64,000 nt of DNA from Paucibacter sp963740455 (GCA_963740455.1 CAVUEF010000016.1:1-64000), one strand, 5' to 3'. Numbered from the stretch's first letter, positions 18,146 to 27,448 are shown. Notes: generated by a model from the sequence alone, not told the origin. Program-made: numbers and translations.

Positions 18146-18148
18146 CCC

Positions 18149-21100
18149 ATGTTTCTTTCAGACTTCAGCATCAAGCGGCCGGTCGCGACGGTCGTCATCA
18201 TCATCGCGCTGATGAGCCTGGGGCTGCTCGCCTTGAAGAAGCTGCGCGTGAACCAGATCCCGGACGTCGAGCAGCCGGTGCTGGTGGTCAACATTGCCTA
18301 TCCCGGCGCGTCGCCCGAGACGGTCGAGCGCGAGGTCATCAACCGCGTTGAGAAGTCGCTGCAAAGCATCTCGGGCATGCATGAAGTGCGCTCGACGGCG
18401 TCCGAGGGCAATGCGCGCGTGATCCTGATCTTCGAGTTCCACAAGAACATGATCGAGGCCGCCGACGAGGTGCGCAACGCCATCGCCACGGTGCGCTACA
18501 AGCTGCCCACCGAGATCCGCGAGCCGGTGCTGCAGCGCGTGGATCCTTCCGCCCAGCCCATCATGCAGCTGGCGCTTTCCAGCACCACGCAAAGCCATGC
18601 CGAGATTTCGCGTCTGGCCGAGGACCAGCTGGCCGACAAGTTCCGTGGCATCTCCGGCGTGGCCGTGGTCAGCGTGAATGGGGCCTTGAAGCGCGAGCTC
18701 AGCGTGCTGCTGCATGCGAGCAAGCTGCGCGAGAACAATGTCTCGGTGACCGAGGTGGTGGCTGCGCTGCGCAACCAGAACATCAGCGCGCCGGTGGGCA
18801 AGGTGCGTGGCCACCTTCAGGACCAAAGCATTCGCTTGCTGGGCCGCATCGAGAACCCGGCCGAGTTCGAGCAGATCGTGATACGGCGCAGCGGCAACGA
18901 ACTGATACGCCTGGGGCAGGTGGCCAGCATCACCGACGGCTTTGCCGAGCTCAGCGGCTTCAGCGTGCGCAACGGTCTGCCCAATGTGGGCCTGTCGGTG
19001 ACGCGCTCGCGCGATGCCTCCACCGTCAGCGTGGCCGACGAGGTGCGCAAACTGGTGGTGGAGATCAACAAGACGCTGCCCAAGGGCACCCAACTGGTCG
19101 TCACCCAGGACGGTGGCGAAAACGCGCAGAACAGCCTGGACAATGTGGTGCACGCGTTGGTGTTGGGCGCGGGACTCACCATCTTCGTGGTCTACCTGTT
19201 TCTCAATTCATGGCGCTCGACCATGATCACCGCTTTGAGCCTGCCGACCTCGGTGATCGCGGCCTTCATCGCGGTCTGGCTGTGGGGCTTCACGCTCAAT
19301 TTCATGAGTCTGCTGGGCCTGTCGCTGGCCATCGGTGTGTTGATCGACGACGCCATCGTGGTGCGCGAGAACATCGTGCGCCACATGGAGCGCGGCGCCG
19401 ACCGTCGCACCGCGGCACTCAAGGGCACGGCCGAGATCGGCCTGGCGGTGGCCGCCACCACCTTCTCGATTGTTGCGGTGTTCCTGCCGGTGGGCTTCAT
19501 GGCCGGCGTGTCGGGCGAATGGTTCCGCCCGTTCGGCCTGACGGTGGTGGCCTCGGTGCTGGTGAGTCTGCTCATCTCGTTCACGCTCGACCCCATGCTG
19601 TCGGCCTACTGGGGCGACCCCGAGGGCCACCACAAGCTGCCCAAGAAGGGCATCAGCAAACAGTTGGCGCGTTTCAATACCTGGTTCGACCACCAGGCGG
19701 ACCGCTATGGACTGGTGATCGCCTGGGCCCTGCATCACCGGCGCTGGATGGCCATCTTTGCGGTGTTGAGCCTGGTGGGCGCGCTGGGTCTGCAATACAA
19801 GTTCGGCGGTTCGAGTTTTCTGCCGGCATCGGACGCGGGCGTGCTGGCCGTCGAAGTGCGTACGCCGCCGAGCAGCAATCTGGAATATGCGCGTCTGAAG
19901 ATGGAAAGCATGGCGGTGCTGGCGCGCTCCATCCCCGAGACCAAGGCCACCAACAGCTATGTGAACGTGAACGGCGGACGCATCTACGTTGACATCGGCA
20001 AGAGCACCCAGCGCAAGCGATCAAGCATCGAGATTGCGACCGAATTGCGCGAGAAGGCGGCGCGTCTGGTGGGCGCCGAATACACGGTGCTCGACGACCT
20101 CAACAACGGCGCCCAGAAGCCCGTGCAGATCCGTTTCGCGGGCACCGATTCACGTACGCTGCTGGAGATTGCCAACGACTTCATGGCCAAGCTGCGCCAG
20201 GTCAAGGGGGCGGTGGATGTGGGCCTGTCGGAGCAGGATCCGCAGGACGAGTTGCAGATCGAGCTCAATCGCGGTCTGGCCAATGCGCTGGGCATCTCGG
20301 TGAATGATGCCGCGCAGTCCTTGCGCGTCGCGTTTGCCGGCGTCGAGGTTGGTGACTGGATCGACCCGACCGGCGAGGCGCGCGACGTGGCGGTGCGCCT
20401 CAGCCCCGAGGACCGCGTCGACCTGAGCAATATCGAGCGCCTGCCCATCGGCCTGAGCGGCACCAACCGCATGGTGCCGCTGGAGCAGATTGCCTCCATC
20501 TCGATGGGCAAGGGGCCGTCGCAGATCCAGCACGTCGACGGCAAGCGCACGATCTCGGTCACCGCCAATGTGCAGGGCAGATCGCCGGGCGAGGTGACCG
20601 CCGATGCGCTGAAGATCGCCAAGGCGATCAACTTTCCACCCGGCTTCGGCATCGAGCTGGCGGGCGCCTCGCGCGACCAGCAAGAGGTGTTCGGCGCGAT
20701 GGGCATTGCACTCGTCTCTGGCATCGGCCTGATGTACCTGATTCTGGTCATGCAGTTCGGCTCGTTCACCGCGCCGCTGGCGGTGATGCTGTCGCTGCCG
20801 CTGTCGCTGATCGGCGTCGTGCTGGCGCTGTTGCTCACGGGCGGCACGCTGAACCTGATGAGCTTCATCGGCGTCATCATGCTGATGGGGCTGGTGGCCA
20901 AGAACGCGATCCTGTTGCTCGACGCTGCGCGCCAGCTGATCAGCGACGGGCTCCAACGCGAGGAGGCCTTGATGGCGGCGGGTCGCAAACGCCTGCGTCC
21001 GATCCTGATGACCACCTTCGCGTTGATTGCCGGCATGCTGCCGGTGGCCATCGGCGTGGGCGAAGGCGGCGAGTTCTACCGGCCGATGGCCGTGGCCATC

Positions 21101-21352
21101 ATCGGCGGCACCATCACCTCAACCCTGTTGACGCTGCTGGTGATCCCCAGCTTCTACGACAGCATCGAGATTGCGCGCGATCACATGTTCGCCAAGTTCA
21201 AGCGCCGCGCGACGCGCTGGAACGCCTTGTTCGCATTCGTGGTGACTTTTGTTGAAGCGCTGCTCACCTTGCTGCTGCTGCGGGTGGTTTACCGCACACT
21301 GACTCGTGCCTGGCGCACGGTCAGAGGGCGTTCGGTTCTCAACGCACCCTGA
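18149..21352 (+). CDS. RND-family (HAE1) multidrug efflux permease
   Basis: The 1067-residue pump has the AcrB-type layout: first helix after FSIKRPVATVVIII, large periplasmic loops around residues 40-330 and 560-860, and twelve membrane segments. The proton-relay pair Asp-Asp is seen in IGVLIDDAIVVREN near residue 400, with a matching Lys region in LVAKNAILLLDAAR of the second half. It expels hydrophobic compounds with the adaptor gene upstream; no outer-membrane factor gene is linked. The length is slightly greater than AcrB because of an extended C-terminal tail. Confidence 0.92.
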   Translation: MFLSDFSIKRPVATVVIIIALMSLGLLALKKLRVNQIPDVEQPVLVVNIAYPGASPETVEREVINRVEKSLQSISGMHEVRSTASEGNARVILIFEFHKNMIEAADEVRNAIATVRYKLPTEIREPVLQRVDPSAQPIMQLALSSTTQSHAEISRLAEDQLADKFRGISGVAVVSVNGALKRELSVLLHASKLRENNVSVTEVVAALRNQNISAPVGKVRGHLQDQSIRLLGRIENPAEFEQIVIRRSGNELIRLGQVASITDGFAELSGFSVRNGLPNVGLSVTRSRDASTVSVADEVRKLVVEINKTLPKGTQLVVTQDGGENAQNSLDNVVHALVLGAGLTIFVVYLFLNSWRSTMITALSLPTSVIAAFIAVWLWGFTLNFMSLLGLSLAIGVLIDDAIVVRENIVRHMERGADRRTAALKGTAEIGLAVAATTFSIVAVFLPVGFMAGVSGEWFRPFGLTVVASVLVSLLISFTLDPMLSAYWGDPEGHHKLPKKGISKQLARFNTWFDHQADRYGLVIAWALHHRRWMAIFAVLSLVGALGLQYKFGGSSFLPASDAGVLAVEVRTPPSSNLEYARLKMESMAVLARSIPETKATNSYVNVNGGRIYVDIGKSTQRKRSSIEIATELREKAARLVGAEYTVLDDLNNGAQKPVQIRFAGTDSRTLLEIANDFMAKLRQVKGAVDVGLSEQDPQDELQIELNRGLANALGISVNDAAQSLRVAFAGVEVGDWIDPTGEARDVAVRLSPEDRVDLSNIERLPIGLSGTNRMVPLEQIASISMGKGPSQIQHVDGKRTISVTANVQGRSPGEVTADALKIAKAINFPPGFGIELAGASRDQQEVFGAMGIALVSGIGLMYLILVMQFGSFTAPLAVMLSLPLSLIGVVLALLLTGGTLNLMSFIGVIMLMGLVAKNAILLLDAARQLISDGLQREEALMAAGRKRLRPILMTTFALIAGMLPVAIGVGEGGEFYRPMAVAIIGGTITSTLLTLLVIPSFYDSIEIARDHMFAKFKRRATRWNALFAFVVTFVEALLTLLLLRVVYRTLTRAWRTVRGRSVLNAP

Positions 21353-21837
21353 GCCCCGCAAAGCAGGCGGTGGCGTCCAGCTGAAGTGCCTTGATGATCC
21401 GGATCGATTCGGCCTGCGCGGCTCGCAGCGTCGAGGCAGAAGCAGGCAGGCCGGTGTGGGCGATCGCCGTATCTGGCGTCGCTCGCCACTCCCAGCAGAA
21501 CAGCCGGCAGCGCGCGCAGGTCCAATTTTGTTTCGTGCGATGCTGGGTTCTCGGCTGGCAAAGAGTTCGTAGGCGTGGGCTTGGCCGCGCCATAGATGGC
21601 GCCAGCGAGGTTCAAGCCATGCCGCCGGTACTGGTAAACCATCTACCTGTTGACCGTGCAGCGCGCTATGGTCTGACCGAATAACCCGAACCAAGAATCG
21701 GGTGGAGTGCGGGCTTTCACGAATCATTTATTTCTGGACGTCAAACCAGGGAAGATGCCTGAAGGTAGCAGGAGGCGGCTTTGCCGAAATCTGTTGTGGT
21801 CCGGTCATCTTCACGTTAAACCTTTCAGGTATTTCGC
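21353..21837. other. Gene-poor, probably degenerate region upstream of brnT
   Basis: These 485 bases follow the RND pump. Several overlapping minus-strand frames are open (for instance 21339-21593 and 21289-21642), and a protein-like stretch appears to switch frame, which suggests decayed coding sequence. No family is recognisable. The last 100 bases should contain the brnTA promoter. Confidence 0.4.
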
Positions 21838-22706
21838 ATGTTCAAGTTTGAATGGGATGACCAGAAGGCTGCGAGCAATTTGCTGAAACACGGTGTATCG
21901 TTCGACGAGGCGGTCAGGGCAATGTCCCGAGTGCTGTTGAACGCGGCCGGATGACGGCTCCTTGTTCGTGATACTACGCGGCCTTTCGGTGAGCGTTGGT
22001 GGCGGCATTGGCCGGGGCTTTCAATACAGCTAATAGGTCCTTCATTTCGCGGTGTCCGCGCAGCTTGCGGAAGCGCCCTTTGGAGTCGCTCAGTGCGGCA
22101 GCTGCCCAGCGCAGCGTCATCTGTCCGTCCTTCCATCGTTTGACGTTGCGCGTGAAGTGAGCGATCAACCCGTTCAGGTTCTCGATCGGGTTGGTCGTGC
22201 GCAGCGTGCGGTATAGCGCCCCGGTGATCCCCAGTGTCTGCACTGTCAACGTCTCCTCCAGACCCTCTCGCAGGCTAGCGGCCGCGCCGGGGTGCTTGGC
22301 CTGCAGCGACGTCGCCAGCCGCGCCAGCTGCTTCTTGGCCAGCTCAGCGTTGGTGCTGCCCCAGGCATCACGCATGGCACGGCCTACGCCGGCGTGCAAC
22401 TCCTTGGGCAGGTGCTCGATCACGTTTCGCCGCTTGTGCTCCTGGCACCGCTGCACCAGCGCCAGTTCGCCGAAGCAGTCCAGGATCGCGCGGCGCAAGG
22501 CGGCGGTCAGCGTTTTTGGCGATGCACGGGCACTGACATTTTCTGACACCGATCACAGCGAGTTCGAAGATCGAAATCGAACCTACGGTATATCAAACAA
22601 GACGCGCCTCTTGGTGGTGGCCCACACCGAACGGCGCAACGGTATTCGAATCATCAGCGCGAGAAAGGCGACACGATATGAAAAAAGCATCTACGCAAAA
22701 GGCTGA
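21838..22706 (+). pseudogene. brnT: BrnT-family toxin gene interrupted by an IS fragment
   Basis: BrnT is a ribonuclease toxin (DUF497). The 5' part (21838-21917) encodes MFKFEWDDQKAASNLLKHGV, followed by the start of SFDEAV. The 3' part (22511-22706) encodes VFGDARALTF, DHSEFEDR, LLVVAHTE and RIISARKATRYE, the conserved BrnT end. Joining 80 and 196 bases across one copy of the direct repeat restores a continuous 91-residue frame. The insertion is a truncated IS256-family element at 21918-22501. brnA starts at 22678 inside the brnT end, the usual overlap. The toxin should be inactive while the antitoxin gene is intact. Confidence 0.85.
21918..22501 (-). mobile_element. Truncated IS256-family element in brnT
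   Basis: This 584-bp fragment appears identical to the 3' part of the complete elements at 56143-57575 and 57811-59243. It keeps the terminal sequence GGCAATGTCCCGAG at 21918 and the C-terminal part of the transposase (codons from about KALRRAILDCFGEL to the stop near 21974). It lacks the N-terminal half and the other inverted repeat. It is nevertheless flanked by a perfect 9-bp direct repeat GGCGGTCAG (21909-21917 and 22502-22510). Confidence 0.85.
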
Positions 22707-22941
22707 TCAAGACATTCCTGAATTGAAGCGCGAGCAACTAGGCAAGGGTGTTCGTGGCAAGTACCTGAAACACTTCATGCAGGGGAGCAATGTTGTTGTC
22801 TTGCAGCCTGAGATTCAGAAAGCATTTCCGACATCCGAGGCTGTCAACAAGGCCTTGGCGAGCATGCTGGCTTTTGCGCAAGAAACGCAGGGTTTAACGA
22901 GTCGCTCAAGCCGGACGGCGCGCAAACGCGTCGCCGTGTAG
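22678..22941 (+). CDS. brnA: BrnA-family antitoxin
   Basis: The 87-residue protein matches BrnA, the DNA-binding antitoxin that neutralises BrnT and represses its operon. Features are the basic N-terminus, ELKREQLGKGVRGKYLKHF, VVLQPEIQKAFPTSEAVNKAL (a ribbon-helix-helix-like segment near residues 43-63) and a basic C-terminus. The start overlaps the brnT end by 29 bases. With brnT disrupted, expression may depend on readthrough or on a promoter in the IS fragment. Confidence 0.8.
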   Translation: MKKASTQKADQDIPELKREQLGKGVRGKYLKHFMQGSNVVVLQPEIQKAFPTSEAVNKALASMLAFAQETQGLTSRSSRTARKRVAV

Positions 22942-23012
22942 CTTCGTTAGGCCTCACAAGCGAGCATTGCTGCGGTTCAGGAGAATGCGGCCTCAAGGAA
23001 GACGAGGCAGCA

Positions 23013-23120
23013 ATGAGGAAGAGCAAGTTCAGCGAAAGCCACAGCGTGGCTATCTTGAAGGAGGGCGAAGCGGGTTTTGCTTGTCGTCGATGTCTGTCGT
23101 AAGCATGGCATCAGCGTCGC
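23013..23120 (+). pseudogene. Remnant of an IS3-type transposase OrfA
   Basis: The sequence encodes MRKSKFSESHSVAILKEGEAG, typical of the first helix-turn-helix of IS3-family OrfA. It then shifts frame: the next homologous residues (VVDVCRKHGISVAQL) are read in another frame. The homology stops where the znuB end begins, so only about 100 bp survive. It marks an old insertion next to the metal-uptake operon. Confidence 0.7.
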
Positions 23121-23891
23121 TCAGTTGTGCCGGCCCCTTGGCTTGGTCACGAACGCGCCCACGGCCGCGCACGCCGCCAGGGTCCAGACGATCACGGCAC
23201 CCGACGGCAGATCGAACAGTGCGGACAGTGCCAGCCCGCAGGCATAACCCGCGATCCCGAGGGCATACGCCATGCCGTAACGTCGCGGCCCCTGTCGTGC
23301 CCTGGTGGCGAGCGCCGGAATGATCAGGCTCGAAAACACCAGATACACGCCGACCAGCTGCACCGAGGCGGTCACGGCGAGCGCGAACACCGCGTAGAAA
23401 CCGAAACGCCCGAGCTTGCGCACCCAGCCCAGCCACATCGCCACCAGCAGCACGGCAGAGACGCCGCTCAGCCACAGCAATTGCGTGGTGTTGACCCAGA
23501 GAATCTGCCCGACCAGCAGGTCCTTCAAATGCTCGCCGCCATGCGGATTGCCCGACAAGAGCAGGATGCCGGCACAGGCGGCGAGGATGAACATCACGCC
23601 GATCAAGGCCTCCTGTTGCTCAGGCGCTTTGCGCTCGGTCCAGGTCAGCAGCCAGGCGCCCAGAAGGGCCGCGACGACCGCAGCGATCTGCACCGCGATG
23701 CCGCCCTCAGGCAGCCCCATCGAGTCGGCAGCGATCACGCCCAGGCCGGCGATCTGCGCAATCGCTAGGTCGATGAAGACGATGCCGCGGTCCAGCACCT
23801 GCGTGCCCAGGGGCACATGGGTAGAGAGCACCAGCAGCCCCGCGATGAATGCGGGGCCGAGAATGCCCCAGTCGAGCGCGCTCCAGTTCAT
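23121..23891 (-). CDS. znuB: Metal (probably zinc) ABC transporter permease ZnuB-like
   Basis: The 256-residue integral membrane protein belongs to the ABC-3 permease family that imports Zn, Mn or Fe. It has seven to eight hydrophobic segments and the family motifs GTQVLDRGIVFIDLAIAQIAGLG and SSLIIPALATR. The start at 23891 overlaps the znuA stop (ATGA), so translation is coupled. No ATPase gene follows; the coding region stops 1 bp from the IS3 remnant. The metal is inferred from the binding protein and the linked porin. Confidence 0.82.
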   Translation of the reverse strand: MNWSALDWGILGPAFIAGLLVLSTHVPLGTQVLDRGIVFIDLAIAQIAGLGVIAADSMGLPEGGIAVQIAAVVAALLGAWLLTWTERKAPEQQEALIGVMFILAACAGILLLSGNPHGGEHLKDLLVGQILWVNTTQLLWLSGVSAVLLVAMWLGWVRKLGRFGFYAVFALAVTASVQLVGVYLVFSSLIIPALATRARQGPRRYGMAYALGIAGYACGLALSALFDLPSGAVIVWTLAACAAVGAFVTKPRGRHN

Positions 23892-24805
23892 CGCTTGGCT
23901 CCCGCTGCCAGCAAGCGCGCCAGCGTGTCATCGAACAGGCCGAACAAGTCCTTCGCGCCGTCGGTGCCGCCCACCGTGAACGGTATCTTCACGGCAGGTA
24001 CGCCCGCGTTCTTGGCCAGCCAGTCAGCCGGTTTGGGATCCTGGTAGGCCGAATACAGCGTCATGCGCGCGGGATGGTTCTTCAGCGAGGCCAGCACCTC
24101 CTGCAGATGCGAGGCGGTCGGTTCGACGCCGGGCTTGGGTTCGAGCACGGCGACTTCCTTCATGCCAAGCCAGTCGTACAGGTACACAAACGCCTTGTGC
24201 TGCGACACCACGGCCGCGCCCTTGAGCGGCGCGGCCTGCGCGGTCCAGCGGACCACGGCCTGCTGCCAGCGCAGCGAGAAATCGCTCAGGCGCTGCGCAT
24301 ACTGGCTCGCATGCGCAGCGTCGATCTGCTGCAGGCGCGCACCCAGCGCAGTGGCGACCAGCGCGATATTGCGCGGGTCGGTCTGGATGTGCGGATTGCC
24401 CGCCGCATGCACGTCGCCTTGCGCGCGGTCCAGTTGGCCAGGCACGTCAAGCTTGCGCACGAAGTCCGCGGCAGCGAAGTTGCCCGGCTGCCCAGCCTGC
24501 ACCTTCGCGTTGCCTGACTGCAGCAGCAGGATCGGCAGCCAGCCGATCTCGAGCTCGGCGCCGGTGCACACCACCAGATCGGCATTGCGCATGCGTGCAA
24601 TCAAGCTCGGCTTGGCCTGGATCTGGTGCGGGTCCTGCAAGGCGCTGGTGGCCACCGCCACATCGACGAGCGTGCCGCCGAGCTCTTGCGCCAGGGCACC
24701 CCACTCGGGCTCGCAGGCAAACACGTGCAGTGCGGCATGCGCGGGAAGGGCCAGCATCAGCAAGGGTGTGGCGAACAACGTCATCAGTGATTTGTGATTC
24801 TTCAT
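23888..24805 (-). CDS. znuA: Metal ABC transporter substrate-binding protein ZnuA-like
   Basis: The 305-residue periplasmic protein starts with a signal peptide (LLMLALPAHA) and has the cluster A-I fold. Metal-ligand candidates are His in DPHQIQAKPS, His in NPHIQTDP, His in SQHKAFVYLYDWLG and the C-terminal acidic site. No long His-rich loop is present, unlike many zinc-specific members. It is cotranscribed with the porin upstream and the permease downstream. The metal could be zinc or manganese; the zinc call is moderate. Confidence 0.82.
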   Translation of the reverse strand: MKNHKSLMTLFATPLLMLALPAHAALHVFACEPEWGALAQELGGTLVDVAVATSALQDPHQIQAKPSLIARMRNADLVVCTGAELEIGWLPILLLQSGNAKVQAGQPGNFAAADFVRKLDVPGQLDRAQGDVHAAGNPHIQTDPRNIALVATALGARLQQIDAAHASQYAQRLSDFSLRWQQAVVRWTAQAAPLKGAAVVSQHKAFVYLYDWLGMKEVAVLEPKPGVEPTASHLQEVLASLKNHPARMTLYSAYQDPKPADWLAKNAGVPAVKIPFTVGGTDGAKDLFGLFDDTLARLLAAGAKR

Positions 24806-24829
24806 CTAGGTTCTTTCGACGTGCGAGGC

Positions 24830-26206
24830 TCAATAGTTGTGGGCGCCATGCGCGCCCAGGCTCATCTGGTATTGCAGCGAAATCTGTCTGTCAGCAAGCC
24901 CCTCGCGCGAGTGATCCTGCGCAAACTGCAGCCGCATGCGCGAGAACTCGCTCGGGCTGAAGTCCAACATCAAGGTGTTCTTGCTTGGCCTGAATCCGCT
25001 GTTGGCGAAGGCAGCGGCGTTGATGCCGTAGTCGGGCGCTCCTGCGTACAGGCGTTCGGTGCGCAGACCGACGCGCCAATGCGGCATGAACTGATAGACG
25101 CCTTGCAGATACCAGCCCGACTGCACGGCGCGGTAGGCGCCCGTGATGTCGGCGTTCGCGATGTCGTAGCTGAGGCTGCCGCTGCGCGTGCTGCGCAGGT
25201 ATTCGCCCTGCAGCTTGAAATTGGTGCGCGTCGCGTTGCCGCTCGGCGACCACTTCCAGACGCCGTCGATCACCCAGACACGGGTGGCGCCGCTGAAGGC
25301 ATTGCCGACCATGCTGCCCGCCGCATCGACGGCGCTGAGGCGTTGGTCGCTGGCCTTGGCATTCAGCACCGACACGCCTGCGCGCCAGTTGTGGCTGGCG
25401 CCGATGTCGCCGCCGGTGTGCGCGGTCAAGGCGTACATGCCTGCGCCGTTGCGCCCCGTATCACTGCCCGGGAAACTGCGGCCGCGGCCCAGTTCTGCAC
25501 CGAGTTCAAGATACTGATCGGTGGGTGCCAGCCAGCTCAATTGAACGCCGTCGTCGCCGTACTGCGTGCCCAGCAAGGCCTGGTAGGCGAGCGGATTGTC
25601 GACAAAGTCCCAGGTGTGCGCATGCTGTGCATTCAGGTAGCCGACGCCCGACAAAAAGCGACCCGCCTTGACGCCCAGACCGTTGCCCAGCGCCGTGGTC
25701 TGGACGAAAGCCTCTTCGACCGAGACGGTGTTGTCGCCGTGCAGCGAGATATTCGCCGCGCCGCGCAGCCAGGGGTCGATGCTGGCGGCCAGTCCGAGTT
25801 CCGATTCGCCCAGGTTGAAGCCGCGCGTTCCCGGCCCCGCATCAGCACCTTGGGGCAACTGGAAGCCGGTGATGTGATAACTCGCAGGGTCGACGGACGT
25901 GTGCGTATAGCCGCCCGACAGAATCAGCGACATGGCCGGATTGAAACCATTGGCGGGCGCAGCAGTAGGCGCTGCGACTGCCATGGGAGCAGATGGCGCG
26001 CTCACCTTGGGCTCAGCGGCTGACGTTTCAGCGGCCAACAGGCGTTGCTCAAGCGCTTGTATGCGCGCTTCGTTGGCGACGCGCAGCGCCTCGATTTCTT
26101 GCCGCAGGCGCTGGATTTCGGTGGGCGTGCTCGATGCGGTTTGGGACATTGCGCTCAATGGCGCAGCCAGGGCAAGCGCAATGCTCACCGGCAGAAACTG
26201 GTTCAT
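24830..26206 (-). CDS. Outer-membrane porin-like protein linked to metal uptake
   Basis: The 458-residue protein has a signal peptide (IALALAAPLSA), a short coiled-coil segment at about residues 29-62 (EIQRLRQEIEALRVANEARI) and a long region of alternating polar and aromatic strands, ending in an aromatic residue (Tyr) as outer-membrane barrels do. The coiled coil followed by a barrel is common in metal-associated porins of betaproteobacteria. Its place 24 bp upstream of znuA suggests that it lets the metal or a metal complex cross the outer membrane. I infer this role from context. Confidence 0.72.
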   Translation of the reverse strand: MNQFLPVSIALALAAPLSAMSQTASSTPTEIQRLRQEIEALRVANEARIQALEQRLLAAETSAAEPKVSAPSAPMAVAAPTAAPANGFNPAMSLILSGGYTHTSVDPASYHITGFQLPQGADAGPGTRGFNLGESELGLAASIDPWLRGAANISLHGDNTVSVEEAFVQTTALGNGLGVKAGRFLSGVGYLNAQHAHTWDFVDNPLAYQALLGTQYGDDGVQLSWLAPTDQYLELGAELGRGRSFPGSDTGRNGAGMYALTAHTGGDIGASHNWRAGVSVLNAKASDQRLSAVDAAGSMVGNAFSGATRVWVIDGVWKWSPSGNATRTNFKLQGEYLRSTRSGSLSYDIANADITGAYRAVQSGWYLQGVYQFMPHWRVGLRTERLYAGAPDYGINAAAFANSGFRPSKNTLMLDFSPSEFSRMRLQFAQDHSREGLADRQISLQYQMSLGAHGAHNY

Positions 26207-26282
26207 GGATTTTCGCTCCGGATGACTTCGACGAATGGCTGCCAGCCGCTACGCGCGGCCAGCAAGCCCAGACCAAAGAGTC

Positions 26283-26627
26283 TTACCGTGCGAAGGGAGG
26301 CGCGCGACTTTCGTAGGCCCGCTGCAGGCTGGCGTAGCGGACGGCGAAGGGCTCGATCGCGATCGTCTCGGTCGGCGCCAAGGTTGGCGCCATGCCGAGC
26401 GACGGGCCCGGGATCGCCGCACCGGTGAGCGCCGCTGCCGTCAAGCAAAGCGCGCAGGAGTCTTCATGAGCGGCGATTTGACCCGCTGGCCGATCGGAAC
26501 GCTGAGCGTGCACATGCGACAGCAAATGCCAACCGGCCGCTGCCTGCGCCACAGGCAAAAGCAAGGCGAAGACCAGCAGCCACGCCAGGCGGCGTTGTAT
26601 GAAGGAGTCTGATCGGCGTGAAGACAT
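26283..26627 (-). CDS. Small membrane/secreted protein, DUF2946-like
   Basis: The 114-residue product has an N-terminal hydrophobic segment (LAWLLVFALLLPVAQAAAG), a His-containing stretch (WHLLSHVHAQ) and the motif EDSCALCLTAAAL. This pattern of early membrane segment, histidines and CxxC matches small proteins of the DUF2946 group, which often neighbour metal or copper uptake genes. The start at 26627 is the ATG nearest the hydrophobic segment. It is the likely partner gene upstream of the porin in the operon, with a 76-bp gap. Confidence 0.6.
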   Translation of the reverse strand: MSSRRSDSFIQRRLAWLLVFALLLPVAQAAAGWHLLSHVHAQRSDRPAGQIAAHEDSCALCLTAAALTGAAIPGPSLGMAPTLAPTETIAIEPFAVRYASLQRAYESRAPPFAR

Positions 26628-26644
26628 GCGACGCGCATGGTAGC

Positions 26645-26953
26645 TCAAAGCGTGCAAGGCTGCGCCTGGGCCAAAGCCAAGCCTTGCCTCCGCACTCGGG
26701 TAGGCATGGGGCCGAAGTAACCGACGTCGCTTGCGAAGTGCAGCTTCAAGGCGCGCTGTTCGAGCCGGCCCGGCGGCAGCGAACTGCCGCGCAGCCTTGG
26801 CTGGCCGCTCGCCTCAACAGCAAGATTTGCGGCGCTCCGGCCGACGGCGCGGCGGGCCACTCCTGCGACATTCGCGTCTACCCAAACATCAATGGTTGAC
26901 AGGAATGAGTCGGAATGCACGTTCTGCGCCGCAAGCACCGGCAGCGAACTCAA
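26645..26953 (-). CDS. Possible small protein upstream of the metal operon
   Basis: A 102-residue frame on the minus strand ends 17 bp upstream of the DUF2946-like gene. It encodes VLAAQNVHSDSFLSTIDVWVD and looks partly coding, but it has no known family, no clear ribosome-binding site and competing frames on the other strand. It could also be the upstream leader and promoter region of the operon. The 398-bp interval 26628-27025 holds nothing else. Confidence 0.25.
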   Translation of the reverse strand: MSSLPVLAAQNVHSDSFLSTIDVWVDANVAGVARRAVGRSAANLAVEASGQPRLRGSSLPPGRLEQRALKLHFASDVGYFGPMPTRVRRQGLALAQAQPCTL

Positions 26954-27025
26954 CTGATGGGCCTCGGCGTCGATACCAGAAGGTGGCGCGTCTGTCGCGG
27001 CATGTCCTGACCGGAGTCGTTCAAT

Positions 27026-27448
27026 ATGGGCAAGAAGATTTCAAGCTGGTTGATGCCGTTGGCCATTGCGTTTGCCTTGCCGGCGAGCGCGGATAACCTG
27101 GCAGCAACGCAGGCGTCCCCACTTACCTGGCACTGCGTGCAGGAGTCGGATGCGCAATTTCATGTTCTGTGCATTCCGCAAGGCGCTGGTGTCGCAAGGT
27201 TCCAGGGCGACGACTCCGAGAATTCCCCTCAAGACGCGTCGTCCCATCGCATGTCGGCCGAGATGCGCCCGGTGGCTCAACGTGGAGACGCCGAAGTCTT
27301 CTCCACCGAAGCCTGGCGTGTGCCGTTGCACTCGCGGCCTACCGACTCGACTTTTGTCACGATGCTGTTGGAGTCGGTTCTGTGCGGCAATCGCGCGCAC
27401 TGCAGTGTCGACTATGGTGCCGATGGGCAGCGCATGGCGCTCCGATAG
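27026..27448 (+). CDS. Exported protein of unknown function
   Basis: The 140-residue protein starts with a signal peptide (WLMPLAIAFALPASA) and has four cysteines in the mature part (WHCVQ, HVLCIP, VLCGNRAHC), suggesting disulfides in the periplasm. No family is recognised. It lies beside the multihaem cytochrome operon but on the opposite strand, converging with the nonahaem gene 52 bp away, so it is not part of that transcript. Confidence 0.55.
   Translation: MGKKISSWLMPLAIAFALPASADNLAATQASPLTWHCVQESDAQFHVLCIPQGAGVARFQGDDSENSPQDASSHRMSAEMRPVAQRGDAEVFSTEAWRVPLHSRPTDSTFVTMLLESVLCGNRAHCSVDYGADGQRMALR

Noticed and set aside
24794..26023. 409-codon plus-strand ORF opposite the porin gene
   Set aside because: Shadow of the porin gene; no ribosome-binding site or recognisable protein.
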